A DNA stretch of 64,000 nucleotides, from assembly GCA_026394375.1 (NCBI GenBank), contig JAPKYJ010000026.1, forward strand, positions 51,403-115,402, read 5' to 3'. This document shows positions 1-8,405 of this stretch, piece by piece (within the stretch, counting starts at the first letter, position 1; every line of letters begins with the position of its first letter). The position numbers and the translations under genes were made by a program. Source of the stretch: Methanomassiliicoccales archaeon. Lineage in GTDB: Archaea; Thermoplasmatota; Thermoplasmata; Methanomassiliicoccales; UBA472. Under the pieces are notes generated by a model. The model was not told where the DNA came from, ran no database searches, and worked only from the letters and a program-made list of their open reading frames with translations.

Positions 1-1
1 G

Positions 2-196
2 TCATTGGGAGGGGAGGTATACGAGCACGTGCGGGCGCTGCGCGAGGCGGGACTGGTATCCGCTCACCGGCAAGGGCAGACGTTCCTTCTGACCACCTCC
101 AAGCGCTTCGCCGAATACTTCGGCATCGCCTCCTCCCGGAAGGAGGACATCAAGCGCTGGATGGAGGCTCAGTTGGTGAAAGGCGGAGCGACCTGA
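2..196 (+). CDS. scpB: Segregation and condensation protein B, C-terminal end (5' partial)
   Basis: Only the last 65 codons are present; the reading frame is open to the left edge. The visible part reads as the second winged helix of ScpB: a YEHVRALREAGLV helix and wing, followed by the family ending LTTSKRFAEYFGI. ScpB acts with ScpA and SMC in chromosome condensation and segregation. The TTG at position 5 is internal and should not be taken as the start. The glycosyltransferase follows after a short gap on the same strand. The assignment rests on the C-terminal signature only, so another two-winged-helix protein is possible but less likely. Confidence 0.62.
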   Translation, partial: SLGGEVYEHVRALREAGLVSAHRQGQTFLLTTSKRFAEYFGIASSRKEDIKRWMEAQLVKGGAT

Positions 197-260
197 TCGT
201 GCTCTTGCGGATATGCCTCGTCCCGTTCTTTTCTGTTGCTCTGGTGTGGCTCTTAGGTCG

Positions 261-1337
261 ATGACTAATACCCAAACGGTTATTGCCGGCATCGCATCTA
301 CCAAGTCACCAATATTGAGAGGAAGTCAAACGTCGAACCAGAGTGTCGTGCAGGATCAACCCTGCATTCTAACCATAGGGGTGCCCACATACAACGGGGC
401 GGAGACCATTGGACAGACCATCGAAAGCGTGCTGTCGCAGGTGGGACCGGATAAGGCGGGTCTGGTGGAAGTGATCGTCTCTGACAACGCCTCCGATGAT
501 AAGACGGAGTCGACGGTCCTCGGACTGATGTCGAGGTACCCAGGGAGGGTGGTGTATCACAAGAACGAGACCAACATCGGCTTCGATGCCAATGTTGATA
601 CTATCGTGCACATGGCAAAGGGCCGTTTTGTCTGGCCTCTCGCCGATGATGACTATTTGAAGGATGGCGCGATAGATGAGGTCCTCGAAGCCATACACGA
701 ACATCCCGACGTGGCATTGATATTCGCGAACTTCGAAGGAGGCTCGGCCAGCTTGACCTTGGAGGAGGGGGAGCTGTGTCCGGACGGCAACGCCTTCTTC
801 AGCCGGATCAACTTCAAGAACGGATTGCTATCGAGCAACATCGTCAACCGGAGCATCTGGTTGGCCCTCAATCTCAAGCGATACCACGGCCGCTATTGGA
901 TACACTTCGCTTACGCGATGGAAGCCCTTTCCCCCAACTCCCATCGGCAGGCCTTCATTTTGAAGGGAACCCCCTTGGGCCTCTGCATTGCCAAGGGACG
1001 GTGGGGAGGTGGAGGCTCCTTCATACACATCGGTCTCTGTTTGGTGGACATCTTCCAGGAGATGCCGAACCTTGGCTATTCCAGGGGTGTGAAGAAGAGA
1101 GCGGACTTCGTGATCAAGGGCGGCTATCCGAAGTATATTCCCATGGCGAAGGCTCAGGGCCTTTGTCTGGATGGTAATCTTCTCAATAGCTTCTGCTCCC
1201 ATTATTGGCAGTACCCGACCTTTTGGGTGGTGGACCTGCCTTTACTGCTCATTCCAGGAAGTGTCTATCGACTTTGGTTCGATCTTCGCGGCCGCGGGAG
1301 GAACAGACGGCGGACGAATGGATCCCGTCCAAGATGA
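261..1337 (+). CDS. Family 2 glycosyltransferase
   Basis: GT-A type glycosyltransferase that would transfer a sugar from a nucleotide donor to a surface glycan or lipid acceptor. From the ATG at 261 it has 358 residues. The opening strand TIGVPTYNG is at about 38-46, IVSDNASDD follows at about 72-80, and the metal-binding acidic motif ADDD is at about 128-131. The C-terminal half is not conserved and ends in a hydrophobic stretch near WVVDLPLLLIPG and a basic tail. ATG 261 has a weak AGGT 5 nt upstream; an in-frame ATG at 213 would add 16 residues. Base composition is less GC-rich than the housekeeping genes and an IS element lies immediately downstream, so this may be an acquired cell-surface gene. 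Donor and acceptor cannot be told. Confidence 0.82.
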   Translation: MTNTQTVIAGIASTKSPILRGSQTSNQSVVQDQPCILTIGVPTYNGAETIGQTIESVLSQVGPDKAGLVEVIVSDNASDDKTESTVLGLMSRYPGRVVYHKNETNIGFDANVDTIVHMAKGRFVWPLADDDYLKDGAIDEVLEAIHEHPDVALIFANFEGGSASLTLEEGELCPDGNAFFSRINFKNGLLSSNIVNRSIWLALNLKRYHGRYWIHFAYAMEALSPNSHRQAFILKGTPLGLCIAKGRWGGGGSFIHIGLCLVDIFQEMPNLGYSRGVKKRADFVIKGGYPKYIPMAKAQGLCLDGNLLNSFCSHYWQYPTFWVVDLPLLLIPGSVYRLWFDLRGRGRNRRRTNGSRPR

Positions 1338-1661
1338 TTGAAGGTCGAATCATCATCCAAGAACCCTCGGCAGGGATTAATGAGAACGCAAGTGCGATGA
1401 TCCGCGCGCAGTGCTCTCTCGCGTCGGAGCTTAATCCGTACAGGTCTGAAGATTCGCTCGACCCGAACCAGAAGGATACCCTATGTGCCATCCTTACCTC
1501 TGAGCACGGAAACGATGCCGAGCCACGCTGGTCCCTTTCGAACATGGGGAAGCGTGTTGCATTAATGCCAGTGAAAGGAGGGTGTGGCATTCGCCTTATC
1601 GCCTGGGATGGCGATAAGGCACTTGGGATAACAAATGCCACAGAGGATGGGATGCACCTTA
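1338..1661 (+). other. Gene-poor stretch left of the IS transposase
   Basis: These 324 bases hold no gene I can support. An open frame overlaps the end of the glycosyltransferase and runs to 1669, but it resembles no known family and has no ribosome-binding site. The right part contains a perfect hairpin (1593-1620), three copies of the heptamer AATGCCA or its complement (near 1564, 1585 and 1634), and a possible left terminal inverted repeat of the IS element near 1554-1566. Confidence 0.5.
1593..1620. repeat. Perfect 11-bp inverted repeat with 6-nt loop
   Basis: GCCTTATCGCC at 1593-1603 is exactly complementary to GGCGATAAGGC at 1610-1620, separated by TGGGAT. It lies about 40 bp before the transposase start, inside the proposed IS left end. 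It could form a hairpin that shields the transposase from read-through transcription, or be a protein-binding site. No T-run follows it. Confidence 0.75.
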
Positions 1662-2523
1662 GTGGATAAAAGGAATTGGCCGGTGTACAACGAACAACTG
1701 GTCAGGCGGAGCGAGGCTCTCCTGGGCATGAACGTCCTGGAGGGCTGGGAGGACGAACTGGAACAGATGAACCGGAGGAAGCGGGGAAGGCCTTACTCCT
1801 TTCCAGCCTCGCTCTTCCGCTTCCTGGCGTTCCTGCGTCAGGCGCAGCGGTTGCCGCTGCGGCAGATGGAGGGGCGCTGCTGCGCTCCCGATCACTCGAC
1901 GATCTGGCGCAGGTTCCTGGCGCAGCCGTTGCGGCTGCGCAAGCCCCGCCCGCGCCGGGGCGGGGTACGCGGTGGCGATCGATTCGCCCGGGCTGAAGGT
2001 GTCGAACCGGGGCGAGTGGCTCCGGGACAAGTGGCACGTGCACCGGGGTTGGATCAAGGCGCACGTGGCGGTCGAGGTGGGCAGTGGCAGCGTGGTCGGG
2101 GTGGTGGTGACGGACGAACGAGCGCCAGACCACCGCTTCCTGCCGCAGCTGGTGCGGCAGGCGGAGCGCCGCCTGCCTGGACCGGTCAAGCGGGTCCTGG
2201 CGGACGCGGCCTACGACATCCGGGACAACTTCGCCTTCCTGCGCCAGCGCGGGATCGACGCGGCGATCCCGGTGCGGGCCGGCGCCTCGCGCAGGTCGCT
2301 GGGCAAGGGGCTGGCCCGCTCCCTGGCCGTGGGCGAGAGGCGCAGGGTCGGGGAGACTGGGTGGCGCCTGCGCCACCAGTATCGCATGCGGTGGAAGGTG
2401 GAGACGACCTTCTCCGCGGTGAAGCGGGTGATTGGAGAGAGCGTGATGTCCAGGCGGCGGGACATCATGCTCCGCGAGGCGGAGCAGATGTTCGCCGCTT
2501 ACAACCAGCTCATGGGGGTATAA
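1662..2523 (+). pseudogene. IS5-family DDE transposase, frameshifted
   Basis: Two overlapping frames together make one transposase. The first frame starts at GTG 1662 (DKRNWPVYNEQLVRRSEALL) and carries the N-terminal domain through HSTIWRRF. The second frame starts near 1972 with AIDSPGLKVSNRGEW, which has the first catalytic Asp. It continues with VLADAAYD (second Asp) and RMRWKVETTFSAVKR (Glu region), ending at 2523. Moving from the first frame to the second needs a +1 shift near 1940-1970. That segment holds a strong GC hairpin (CCCCGCCC / GGGCGGGG). IS frameshifting is usually -1, so an inactivating indel or sequencing error is more likely than programmed recoding. Confidence 0.82.
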
Positions 2524-2557
2524 AAGAGTAATTCAACACAGTTACATGGGGCAAAGG

Positions 2558-2565
2558 TTTAAAAC
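2558..2565 (+). promoter_or_regulatory. TATA box of the Sm-like gene
   Basis: TTTAAAAC lies about 38 bp before ATG 2599, just right of the IS element. Transcription would begin near 2587, giving a leader of about 10 nt. Confidence 0.5.
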
Positions 2566-2598
2566 ACCCGGCCAATATTCCGAGACCAGTGATTTGAA

Positions 2599-2814
2599 AT
2601 GGTAATGCCACTGGCGCTCCTGGAGAAGTCGACGAACAAGAAGATATCCCTGTTGCTCAAGGACAACCGGGTGCTGGAGGGCAAGCTCACCGGCTACGAC
2701 GAGTACATGAATATGGTGCTCGAGGAGACGGAGGAGCGCACCGCCGAGCAGACCCGCCGTCTGGGCGTGGTCATCCTGCGCGGCAACAACGTGGTCAGCA
2801 TAACTCCTCTGTGA
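2599..2814 (+). CDS. Archaeal Sm-like protein (LSm)
   Basis: A 71-residue Sm-fold protein. The Sm1 motif is seen as KKISLLLKDNRVLEGKLTGYDEYMNMVL and the Sm2 motif as the ending GVVILRGNNVVSI. Archaeal LSm proteins form heptameric rings that bind oligo-U RNA and act in RNA processing and sRNA metabolism. Length is normal for the family. A second ATG at 2605 (MPLALLE) is an equally good start. In many archaea LSm is followed by ribosomal protein L37e; here a sugar nucleotidyltransferase follows instead. Confidence 0.93.
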   Translation: MVMPLALLEKSTNKKISLLLKDNRVLEGKLTGYDEYMNMVLEETEERTAEQTRRLGVVILRGNNVVSITPL

Positions 2815-2854
2815 TATCCACCCTTTATTGATATGAACCATAACTGACGATGCC

Positions 2855-3820
2855 ATGAAAGCGGTCATACTCGCTGGTGGATTGGGCACGCGTCTGCGCC
2901 CCCTCACTTACTCCGTTCCAAAGTCGCTCGTACCGGTGGCCGGAAAGCCCTTGGTGGTGCGCATCATGGACTCGCTGCCTCCGGTCGTGGACACTATCAT
3001 CCTGGCCGTCAGCTACATGCGCGATGCCTTGGAGGAGTATTTCGCCACCAACCCCTGCGGCCGGAAGTTGGTGCTGGTGAACGAGACCAGTCCGCTGGGG
3101 ACGGGGGGCGCGTTGAAGAACGTCAGCGATCATTTGGACGAGTGCTTCATCGCTATGAACGGCGATTGCATCGCCTCTCTCAACCTGAAGCACATGCTCA
3201 AGCAGCATCGCGAGCAAGGGGGCATAGGCACCATCGCTTTGTGGCCGGTGGAAGACCCGAGCGCCTTCGGGGTGGTGGAGCTGGACCGTTCCAGTAGAGT
3301 GCTGGACTTCCAGGAGAAGCCGAAGCGCGAGGAAGCGCGGTCGAACCTCATCAATGCAGGCATTTACATCTTCGAGCCGGAGATCCTCGATTACATTGGT
3401 AAAGGCGTGGTGTCTTTGGAAAGGGAGGTGTTCCCGGCCATTTTGGACTATGGCCTCTTCGGCCACAAGTTCACCGGGCATTGGATGGACTGCGGCACCA
3501 GGGAGAATCTCCTGGCCGCCCAGAGAAAATTATTGGAGATCGAGCCGCAGCCGGCGCCCACTATGAAACCGGACTCTGGCTGCACCTTCTTGTCTCCCAG
3601 CTTAATGAGGAGCGTGGCCACGAAAGGGGCCAGGATAGGGCCGTACGCCTGCATCGAGCCCTGCGTCAGCATTGGAGAGGGAGCGGAGGTGGTGAACTCC
3701 TTGATAATGAAGGGCGTTGTCCTAGGGCCAGGTTCGAAGGTCGTCAACTCGATCATAGGGCCCGGATTCAAGGTGGGAGAGGGCGAGAGAGTCGCGGATG
3801 CCATAATGGCCACCAAGTAG
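2855..3820 (+). CDS. Sugar-1-phosphate nucleotidyltransferase with hexapeptide tail (GDP-mannose pyrophosphorylase-like)
   Basis: This enzyme would condense an NTP with a sugar 1-phosphate to give an NDP-sugar. The N-terminal Rossmann-type domain has the signature LAGGLGTRLRPLT (residues 6-18), lysine KSLVP, the metal Asp in MNGDC (about 101-105) and the product-binding EKP (about 156). From about residue 230 a left-handed beta-helix of hexapeptide repeats follows (GARIGPYACIEPCVSIGEG). At 321 residues it matches archaeal mannose-1-phosphate guanylyltransferase-like proteins, but the base and sugar cannot be fixed from sequence. A paralogous GlmU-like enzyme is at 28155-29381. Confidence 0.85.
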   Translation: MKAVILAGGLGTRLRPLTYSVPKSLVPVAGKPLVVRIMDSLPPVVDTIILAVSYMRDALEEYFATNPCGRKLVLVNETSPLGTGGALKNVSDHLDECFIAMNGDCIASLNLKHMLKQHREQGGIGTIALWPVEDPSAFGVVELDRSSRVLDFQEKPKREEARSNLINAGIYIFEPEILDYIGKGVVSLEREVFPAILDYGLFGHKFTGHWMDCGTRENLLAAQRKLLEIEPQPAPTMKPDSGCTFLSPSLMRSVATKGARIGPYACIEPCVSIGEGAEVVNSLIMKGVVLGPGSKVVNSIIGPGFKVGEGERVADAIMATK

Positions 3821-3892
3821 GTGCCCGCGGGAAACTGAAATTGTTATCTATTGCGCCACTCTTTCCCCTAGACATAAGCATCCGGTGTGCCG

Positions 3893-5545
3893 ATGAGTTG
3901 GCTTGAAAAAGCGACGGAGCTGATCAGTAGGAGGCGATTCCGCAAGGGCTGGCTCGCCTTCATCATCTTTTTCTTCCTCGTTTTCGTCATCATTCCCACA
4001 GTTTTCGTGCTCTCCTATGCCTTCACCAACTGGGGCGACATCCAAAGTACGGTCCTCAACGACCCGGCGGAGATGCAAAAGATCTGGACGGCGATCGCCA
4101 ATTCCTTCGAGATCGCTGGCATCGTGACATTGGTGGACTTCCTGGTCGGATTGCCGATGGCTTGGATGCTGGTCAGGAAGAAGTTCCGGGGCAAGGAGTT
4201 CCTGGACACGCTCATCGACATGCCCCTGGCGGTGCCAACGGCCGCCCTGGGCTTCTCCGCGGCCATCTTCTGGGGCATCACCCCGGCAGACCTGACGAAC
4301 CCCCTGGGGTTGAACATCATCGGGTCGCCATTCCTCCTCATCATATTGTTGCATATTGTCTTCTCCTATCCGTACATGGTACGCTCCCTAGCGGCGATCT
4401 TGGAGCAGATCGACCAAACCTACGAGACCGCTGGCCGGACGTTAGGGGCCAGTAAGCTGACAGCGGCTCGGACGATCACCCTCCCGCTGTTCCGGGCGGG
4501 CTTGGTTACCGGCATAATCCTCTGCTTCGCTAGGAGCCTGAGCGAGACCGGAGGAACGGTGGTGGCGCTGACCACGGTCGGGGCTCAGAAGCTGTTCTAC
4601 ACCGCGCCGACGCTCATCGACGAGGTGAAGAAGAACTCGATCACCAACCCTGCGCTGATTCCCGAGCTGTCGTTCATCAGCATCATACTCATAGTATTGG
4701 CGCTCGCCCTGCTGGCGGTCATGGCGATCATAGTGAAGAGGGCGCACCTGCCGATACGCAAGATATGGCCACGACCGGAGAAGATACTGTCAAGGGGCTT
4801 GGCGCCGAAGGCCAAGGACTTCTCCTCCATACTGTTCCTGAGTTTCATCGTCCTCATCCCCTCCTTCTTCATCTTCACCTATGTGCTGACGGCCACGCCC
4901 AGCCAGCCGATGAACTGGGGCATGTTCGGGGAGGCGCTGCTCTACTCGTTCATCGTGGCTGGTGTGGTCACGGTCATCGACCTGGCGTTGGGGGTGCCGC
5001 TGGCTTTGTACATCGCCCGGGGGCGGTCGAAACGCCTCCCTGAGACCCTGGACATATTGGTCAATGTGCCGCTCATCGTGCCCACCGTCGCCCTCGGTTA
5101 CTCCTTGGGCTTGTTCTGGGCAGGCGGGCAGCCAGTCAATGGCGCGGTCGGTATTGTACTGGTCATTCTGGCGCACATCGCCTTCACCTATCCGCTGATG
5201 GTGAGGAGCGTCACCGGGGCGGTGGAGGAGGTCGACCCGGTCTATGAGGAGACGGCCCGGACGCTTGGCGCGAAGCCGGTCCAGGCTTTCAGGCGTGTGC
5301 TCTACCCTGTGATCTCTAGCTCCATTCTAGCTGGGGCCATCATGGCCTTCACCAGGAGCTTGGGGGAGACCGGCGCGACCAGAGCGGTGGTGGAAGGCGC
5401 TAACACCGCCCCCAACTTCATCGTCAACCTGGTCCAGGCGCATGATTATTACTCGGCGGCATTGGCCTGCATCGTGCTGATCGTCATCTCCTATGCGTTC
5501 ATGCTAGCGCTCCGTTACATGGTCAGGAAGAGGAGGAGGGACTAG
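3893..5545 (+). CDS. ABC importer permease, two fused transmembrane domains
   Basis: Inner-membrane channel of an ABC importer in which two BPD/MetI-type permease domains are joined in one chain of about 550 residues. Each half has about six membrane spans and an EAA loop: AGRTLGASKLTAARTI near 180 and ARTLGAKPVQAFRRV near 455. Each EAA loop is followed by a SLSETGGT or SLGETGAT segment. Fused permeases are typical of iron and thiamine importers, whereas the GETGAT motif resembles molybdate/tungstate and phosphate permeases, so the substrate stays open. ATG 3893 is preferred over GTG 3887. Two ATPase genes follow directly; no solute-binding protein is encoded beside them. Confidence 0.85.
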   Translation: MSWLEKATELISRRRFRKGWLAFIIFFFLVFVIIPTVFVLSYAFTNWGDIQSTVLNDPAEMQKIWTAIANSFEIAGIVTLVDFLVGLPMAWMLVRKKFRGKEFLDTLIDMPLAVPTAALGFSAAIFWGITPADLTNPLGLNIIGSPFLLIILLHIVFSYPYMVRSLAAILEQIDQTYETAGRTLGASKLTAARTITLPLFRAGLVTGIILCFARSLSETGGTVVALTTVGAQKLFYTAPTLIDEVKKNSITNPALIPELSFISIILIVLALALLAVMAIIVKRAHLPIRKIWPRPEKILSRGLAPKAKDFSSILFLSFIVLIPSFFIFTYVLTATPSQPMNWGMFGEALLYSFIVAGVVTVIDLALGVPLALYIARGRSKRLPETLDILVNVPLIVPTVALGYSLGLFWAGGQPVNGAVGIVLVILAHIAFTYPLMVRSVTGAVEEVDPVYEETARTLGAKPVQAFRRVLYPVISSSILAGAIMAFTRSLGETGATRAVVEGANTAPNFIVNLVQAHDYYSAALACIVLIVISYAFMLALRYMVRKRRRD

Positions 5546-6637
5546 ATGCCCACCATAAAGTTGGAGGGCGTCGGGAAGCGCTACGGCGATATCAAGGCGG
5601 CCGACGACCTGGACCTGGAGGTGCGCAACGGCGAGTATCTCTGTCTCCTCGGGCCCACTGGTGCAGGCAAGACCACGGTGTTGCGCATCATCTCCGGGCT
5701 TACTAAGCCAGACAAGGGCAAGATAACATTCGACGACAAGGTCATGAACGAGGAGGAGCCGGAGAACCGCCGGGCGGTCATGCTCTCTCAAACCTACGCA
5801 TTGTTCCCCCAACTCACGGTGGCGAAGAATATCCTCTTCGGGCCGGACATCCAGGATGTGCCAGATGAGGTGAAGAAGAGGACATTGACGGAGATGCTGG
5901 ACCTGGTCAGGCTCACCCATCGCCCGGACGCCTACCCGAAGGAGCTGAGCGGGGGCATGCAGCAGAGGACGGCGCTGGCTCGCGCCCTGGCCTCCGGTGC
6001 GGACGTGCTCCTCCTGGACGAGCCCCTGAGGGCCATTGACGCCCGGCTGAGGATCAGCCTGAGGCAGGAGCTGAGGTCGCTGGCGAAATCGCTGGGCATC
6101 ACCACCGTCCATGTCACGCACGACCACGACGAAGCCCTGGTCATGGCCGACCGCATCGCCGTAATCCGCGGAGGAAAGATCATCCAGGTCGGGAGCCCGG
6201 CCGAGGTCTTCGACAATCCCGTCTCCCCCTTCGTGGCCAATTTCGTCGGGCAGTCCAACTTCTTCGTGGGCAAGGTGGGCGCCAAGCGCGAGGCCACTGA
6301 GGTCCGGGGGGAGAATGGAAGGTCGGTCATGGCCCAGCCCTGCTCTTGCCGCGAGGGGGAGAATGTGGTGGTGGCCGTCAAAGTAGGCAACACCGAGATC
6401 TCCAAAGAGGGGGAAGGCTTCTTCGAAGGACGCGTAGAGCGCATTCTCTTCGAGGGTCGCAATCTGCACATCGATCTGGACGTGGGGGAGTTGGGGCGCT
6501 TCGCTGCCAAGGTGCCTTCCTGGCGATTGGGCAAGCTGAGCAAGGGAGACAAGGTGCAGATCAAGTGGAGCGCGGAAAAAGCGAGCGTATTCCCCGTGCC
6601 TCCGGGCGGACTGGAGGAGGAGCTGAGGGTGGAATAA
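5546..6637 (+). CDS. ABC importer ATPase subunit 1
   Basis: Nucleotide-binding subunit that powers the adjacent fused permease. It shows Walker A GPTGAGKTT (36-44), Q-loop LSQTYALFPQL, signature LSGGMQQRTALARAL, Walker B VLLLDEPL, D-loop RAIDARL in place of the usual SALDARL, and switch His in VTHDHDEA. The last 120 residues form a TOBE-like domain. It starts at the base after the permease stop and overlaps the next ATPase by one base (TAATG), so the genes are translationally coupled. The paired ATPases probably form a heterodimer. Confidence 0.9.
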   Translation: MPTIKLEGVGKRYGDIKAADDLDLEVRNGEYLCLLGPTGAGKTTVLRIISGLTKPDKGKITFDDKVMNEEEPENRRAVMLSQTYALFPQLTVAKNILFGPDIQDVPDEVKKRTLTEMLDLVRLTHRPDAYPKELSGGMQQRTALARALASGADVLLLDEPLRAIDARLRISLRQELRSLAKSLGITTVHVTHDHDEALVMADRIAVIRGGKIIQVGSPAEVFDNPVSPFVANFVGQSNFFVGKVGAKREATEVRGENGRSVMAQPCSCREGENVVVAVKVGNTEISKEGEGFFEGRVERILFEGRNLHIDLDVGELGRFAAKVPSWRLGKLSKGDKVQIKWSAEKASVFPVPPGGLEEELRVE

Positions 6638-7722
6638 TGCCGCAGGTGGAGCTTAAGAGGGTGACGATGCGCTACGGCAAGCTGCGGGCGGTGGATGAGG
6701 TCGACCTCACCATAGCCGATGGAGAGTACGTCACCATCCTCGGTCCGTCGGGATGCGGCAAGACCACGCTCATTCGCATCATCGCCGGCATCCTGGAGCC
6801 GACCGAAGGAGAGGTCTGGATTGGAGGGAGGGAGATGCGAGGCGTCCCCATCGAGGATCGGGACGTGGGCTACGTCTTCCAGAACATCGCCCTCTTCCCT
6901 CATCTGAATGTGGAGGACAACGTCTCCTACGGCCCGCGCGTGAAGGATCTGCCCAGGGAGGAGCAGGGACAGGTTGCCAAGCGATACCTGGAGCTGGTCA
7001 AGCTGCTCGACAAGATGGAGATGTTCCCGTCCGAGCTCTGCGGAGGAGAGCAGCAGAAGGCGTCACTGGCCCGGGCCTTGGCCACGGGCGCCAAGCTCCT
7101 GCTTCTGGACGAGCCGCTTTCCGCGTTGGACGCCAGGGTGCGCGTGGACCTGCGCTACGAGCTGAGGCGTATCGTGAAGGCCTTGGGACTGACCACTGTG
7201 CACGTGACCCACGACCAAGAGGAGGCCATGTCCGTCTCAGACCGCATCATGGTCATGCGTGCCGGTGGGGTCGTTGAGACCGGAACGCCGGAGCAGCTGT
7301 ACACCCAGCCCAAGGACATATTCACCGCCAACTTCGTGGGCGAGACGAACCTCCTGGAGGGTTGGGTCAAGGGTCGGGCCGAAGGTAAGTCGTTGATCGA
7401 GCTGCGCGACGGTTCGACCGTCGAGGTGACGGAGTGTGGTCACAAAGAGGGCGACGCAGTGGTCATCTCCGTTCGCCCGGAGTTCGTTTTCCCATTCACC
7501 GATGGACTGCTATCGAGGGTGCAGAACGTCACATACATGGGCACATACTGGAGGGTCGTGGCTCAATCGAGAAGCGAGGACCGAGTGGAGTTCGATGTGC
7601 CGGCGGCGGAAGGAAAGCTATATCATCAAGGGCAAGAGGTGTATCTGACGGTGAATCGAAAGGCAGCGGTGGTCTATCCCAGGCCACTAGAAGGCATAGC
7701 GGAGGCGGTCAAACTTGAGTGA
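6637..7722 (+). CDS. ABC importer ATPase subunit 2
   Basis: Second nucleotide-binding subunit (361 residues) for the fused permease. Walker A is [10 protein letters not shown]-loop VFQNIALFPHL, Walker B LLLLDEPLSALDARV and switch His VTHDQEEA. The signature reads LCGGEQQKASLARAL, with Cys replacing the conserved Ser of LSGGQ. A C-terminal TOBE-like domain follows. The start ATG 6637 overlaps the stop of the preceding ATPase; an in-frame extension back to 6346 lies wholly inside that gene and is spurious. Confidence 0.9.
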   Translation: MPQVELKRVTMRYGKLRAVDEVDLTIADGEYVTILGPSGCGKTTLIRIIAGILEPTEGEVWIGGREMRGVPIEDRDVGYVFQNIALFPHLNVEDNVSYGPRVKDLPREEQGQVAKRYLELVKLLDKMEMFPSELCGGEQQKASLARALATGAKLLLLDEPLSALDARVRVDLRYELRRIVKALGLTTVHVTHDQEEAMSVSDRIMVMRAGGVVETGTPEQLYTQPKDIFTANFVGETNLLEGWVKGRAEGKSLIELRDGSTVEVTECGHKEGDAVVISVRPEFVFPFTDGLLSRVQNVTYMGTYWRVVAQSRSEDRVEFDVPAAEGKLYHQGQEVYLTVNRKAAVVYPRPLEGIAEAVKLE

Positions 7723-8401
7723 AGCTGGTTCGTTGCTGGAATGGTTCGGAAAGCGCCGGGAATCGGTAGTGATGAAGGGAATCCGAGATCATGCACAGAA
7801 GGTCGCGGACACCACCACGGAGCTCAACCGAGTGCTCATGGCGCTCTGCAAAGAGGACGAGGAGAGAGCTCTGGACGCGATAAAGCGGGAGATGCTCTCC
7901 GAGAAGGAGGCGGACAACCTGGAGGACATCATCACGGCGGAGCTGTCCAAGGGCGACCTGGAGGCGAAGGAGCGGGAGGACCTCATGCACCTCATCCGCC
8001 GCATGGACTATGTCGCCGACTGGGCCAAGGAGGCGGGTATGAACCTGCAGTTGGTCATCGAGGCCAAGGTGAACGTGCCGGTGACCCTCTGGAATAAGTA
8101 TTGCGCCATGACCGCGGAGCTGGAGAAGGCCGCCAAGCAGCTGAAGATGAGCATCGACAACTTGGGAGTGGACGAGGACCTGGTCATCAAGTACGAGAGG
8201 GGGGTGGAGATACAGGAGCACATCCTGGACGAGATGTACTTCTCCACCAAGAAGGAGATATTCTTCGCCGACATCGATCCCAAGGCCATCTACCTCATGC
8301 GCGATATCCTGCACGGCATCGAGAACTCGGCTGACAAGTGCAAGGACGCTGCGGACATCATCCACATCCTGGTCATAGCCCAGAGGCACAAGGCAAGGTA
8401 G
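7715..8401 (+). CDS. DUF47 / PhoU-like protein
   Basis: Helical protein of 228 residues in the DUF47 (TIGR00153) family, related to PhoU. Homologues usually sit beside phosphate or metal transporters and are thought to regulate them. The N-terminus SLLEWFGKRRESVVMKGIRDHA fits the family opening, which supports the TTG start at 7715 over the later ATG at 7772. That start overlaps the ABC ATPase stop by 8 nt. Position at the end of the ABC operon suggests it regulates or assembles with the transporter and gives mild support for an oxyanion substrate. Confidence 0.82.
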   Translation: MSEAGSLLEWFGKRRESVVMKGIRDHAQKVADTTTELNRVLMALCKEDEERALDAIKREMLSEKEADNLEDIITAELSKGDLEAKEREDLMHLIRRMDYVADWAKEAGMNLQLVIEAKVNVPVTLWNKYCAMTAELEKAAKQLKMSIDNLGVDEDLVIKYERGVEIQEHILDEMYFSTKKEIFFADIDPKAIYLMRDILHGIENSADKCKDAADIIHILVIAQRHKAR

Positions 8402-8405
8402 GGAC

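Larger units (their letters stand above)
1554..2539 (+). mobile_element. IS5-type insertion sequence (tentative ends)
   Basis: The element is identified by its DDE transposase. Proposed ends are an imperfect inverted repeat: GTGTTGCATTAAT at 1554-1566 and the complement of AGTAATTCAACAC at 2527-2539, matching at 11 of 13 positions. This would give an element of about 1 kb, with the right end 4 bp after the transposase stop. I could not identify a target-site duplication. The transposase frame is broken, so the copy is probably not autonomous unless frameshifting occurs. Confidence 0.45.

Noticed and set aside
1205..1669. Open frame between the glycosyltransferase and the IS element
   Set aside because: Overlaps the end of the glycosyltransferase, has no ribosome-binding site and no recognisable family.
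6346..6636. N-terminal extension of ABC ATPase 2
   Set aside because: It lies inside ATPase 1 in another frame; the ATPase fold begins at ATG 6637.
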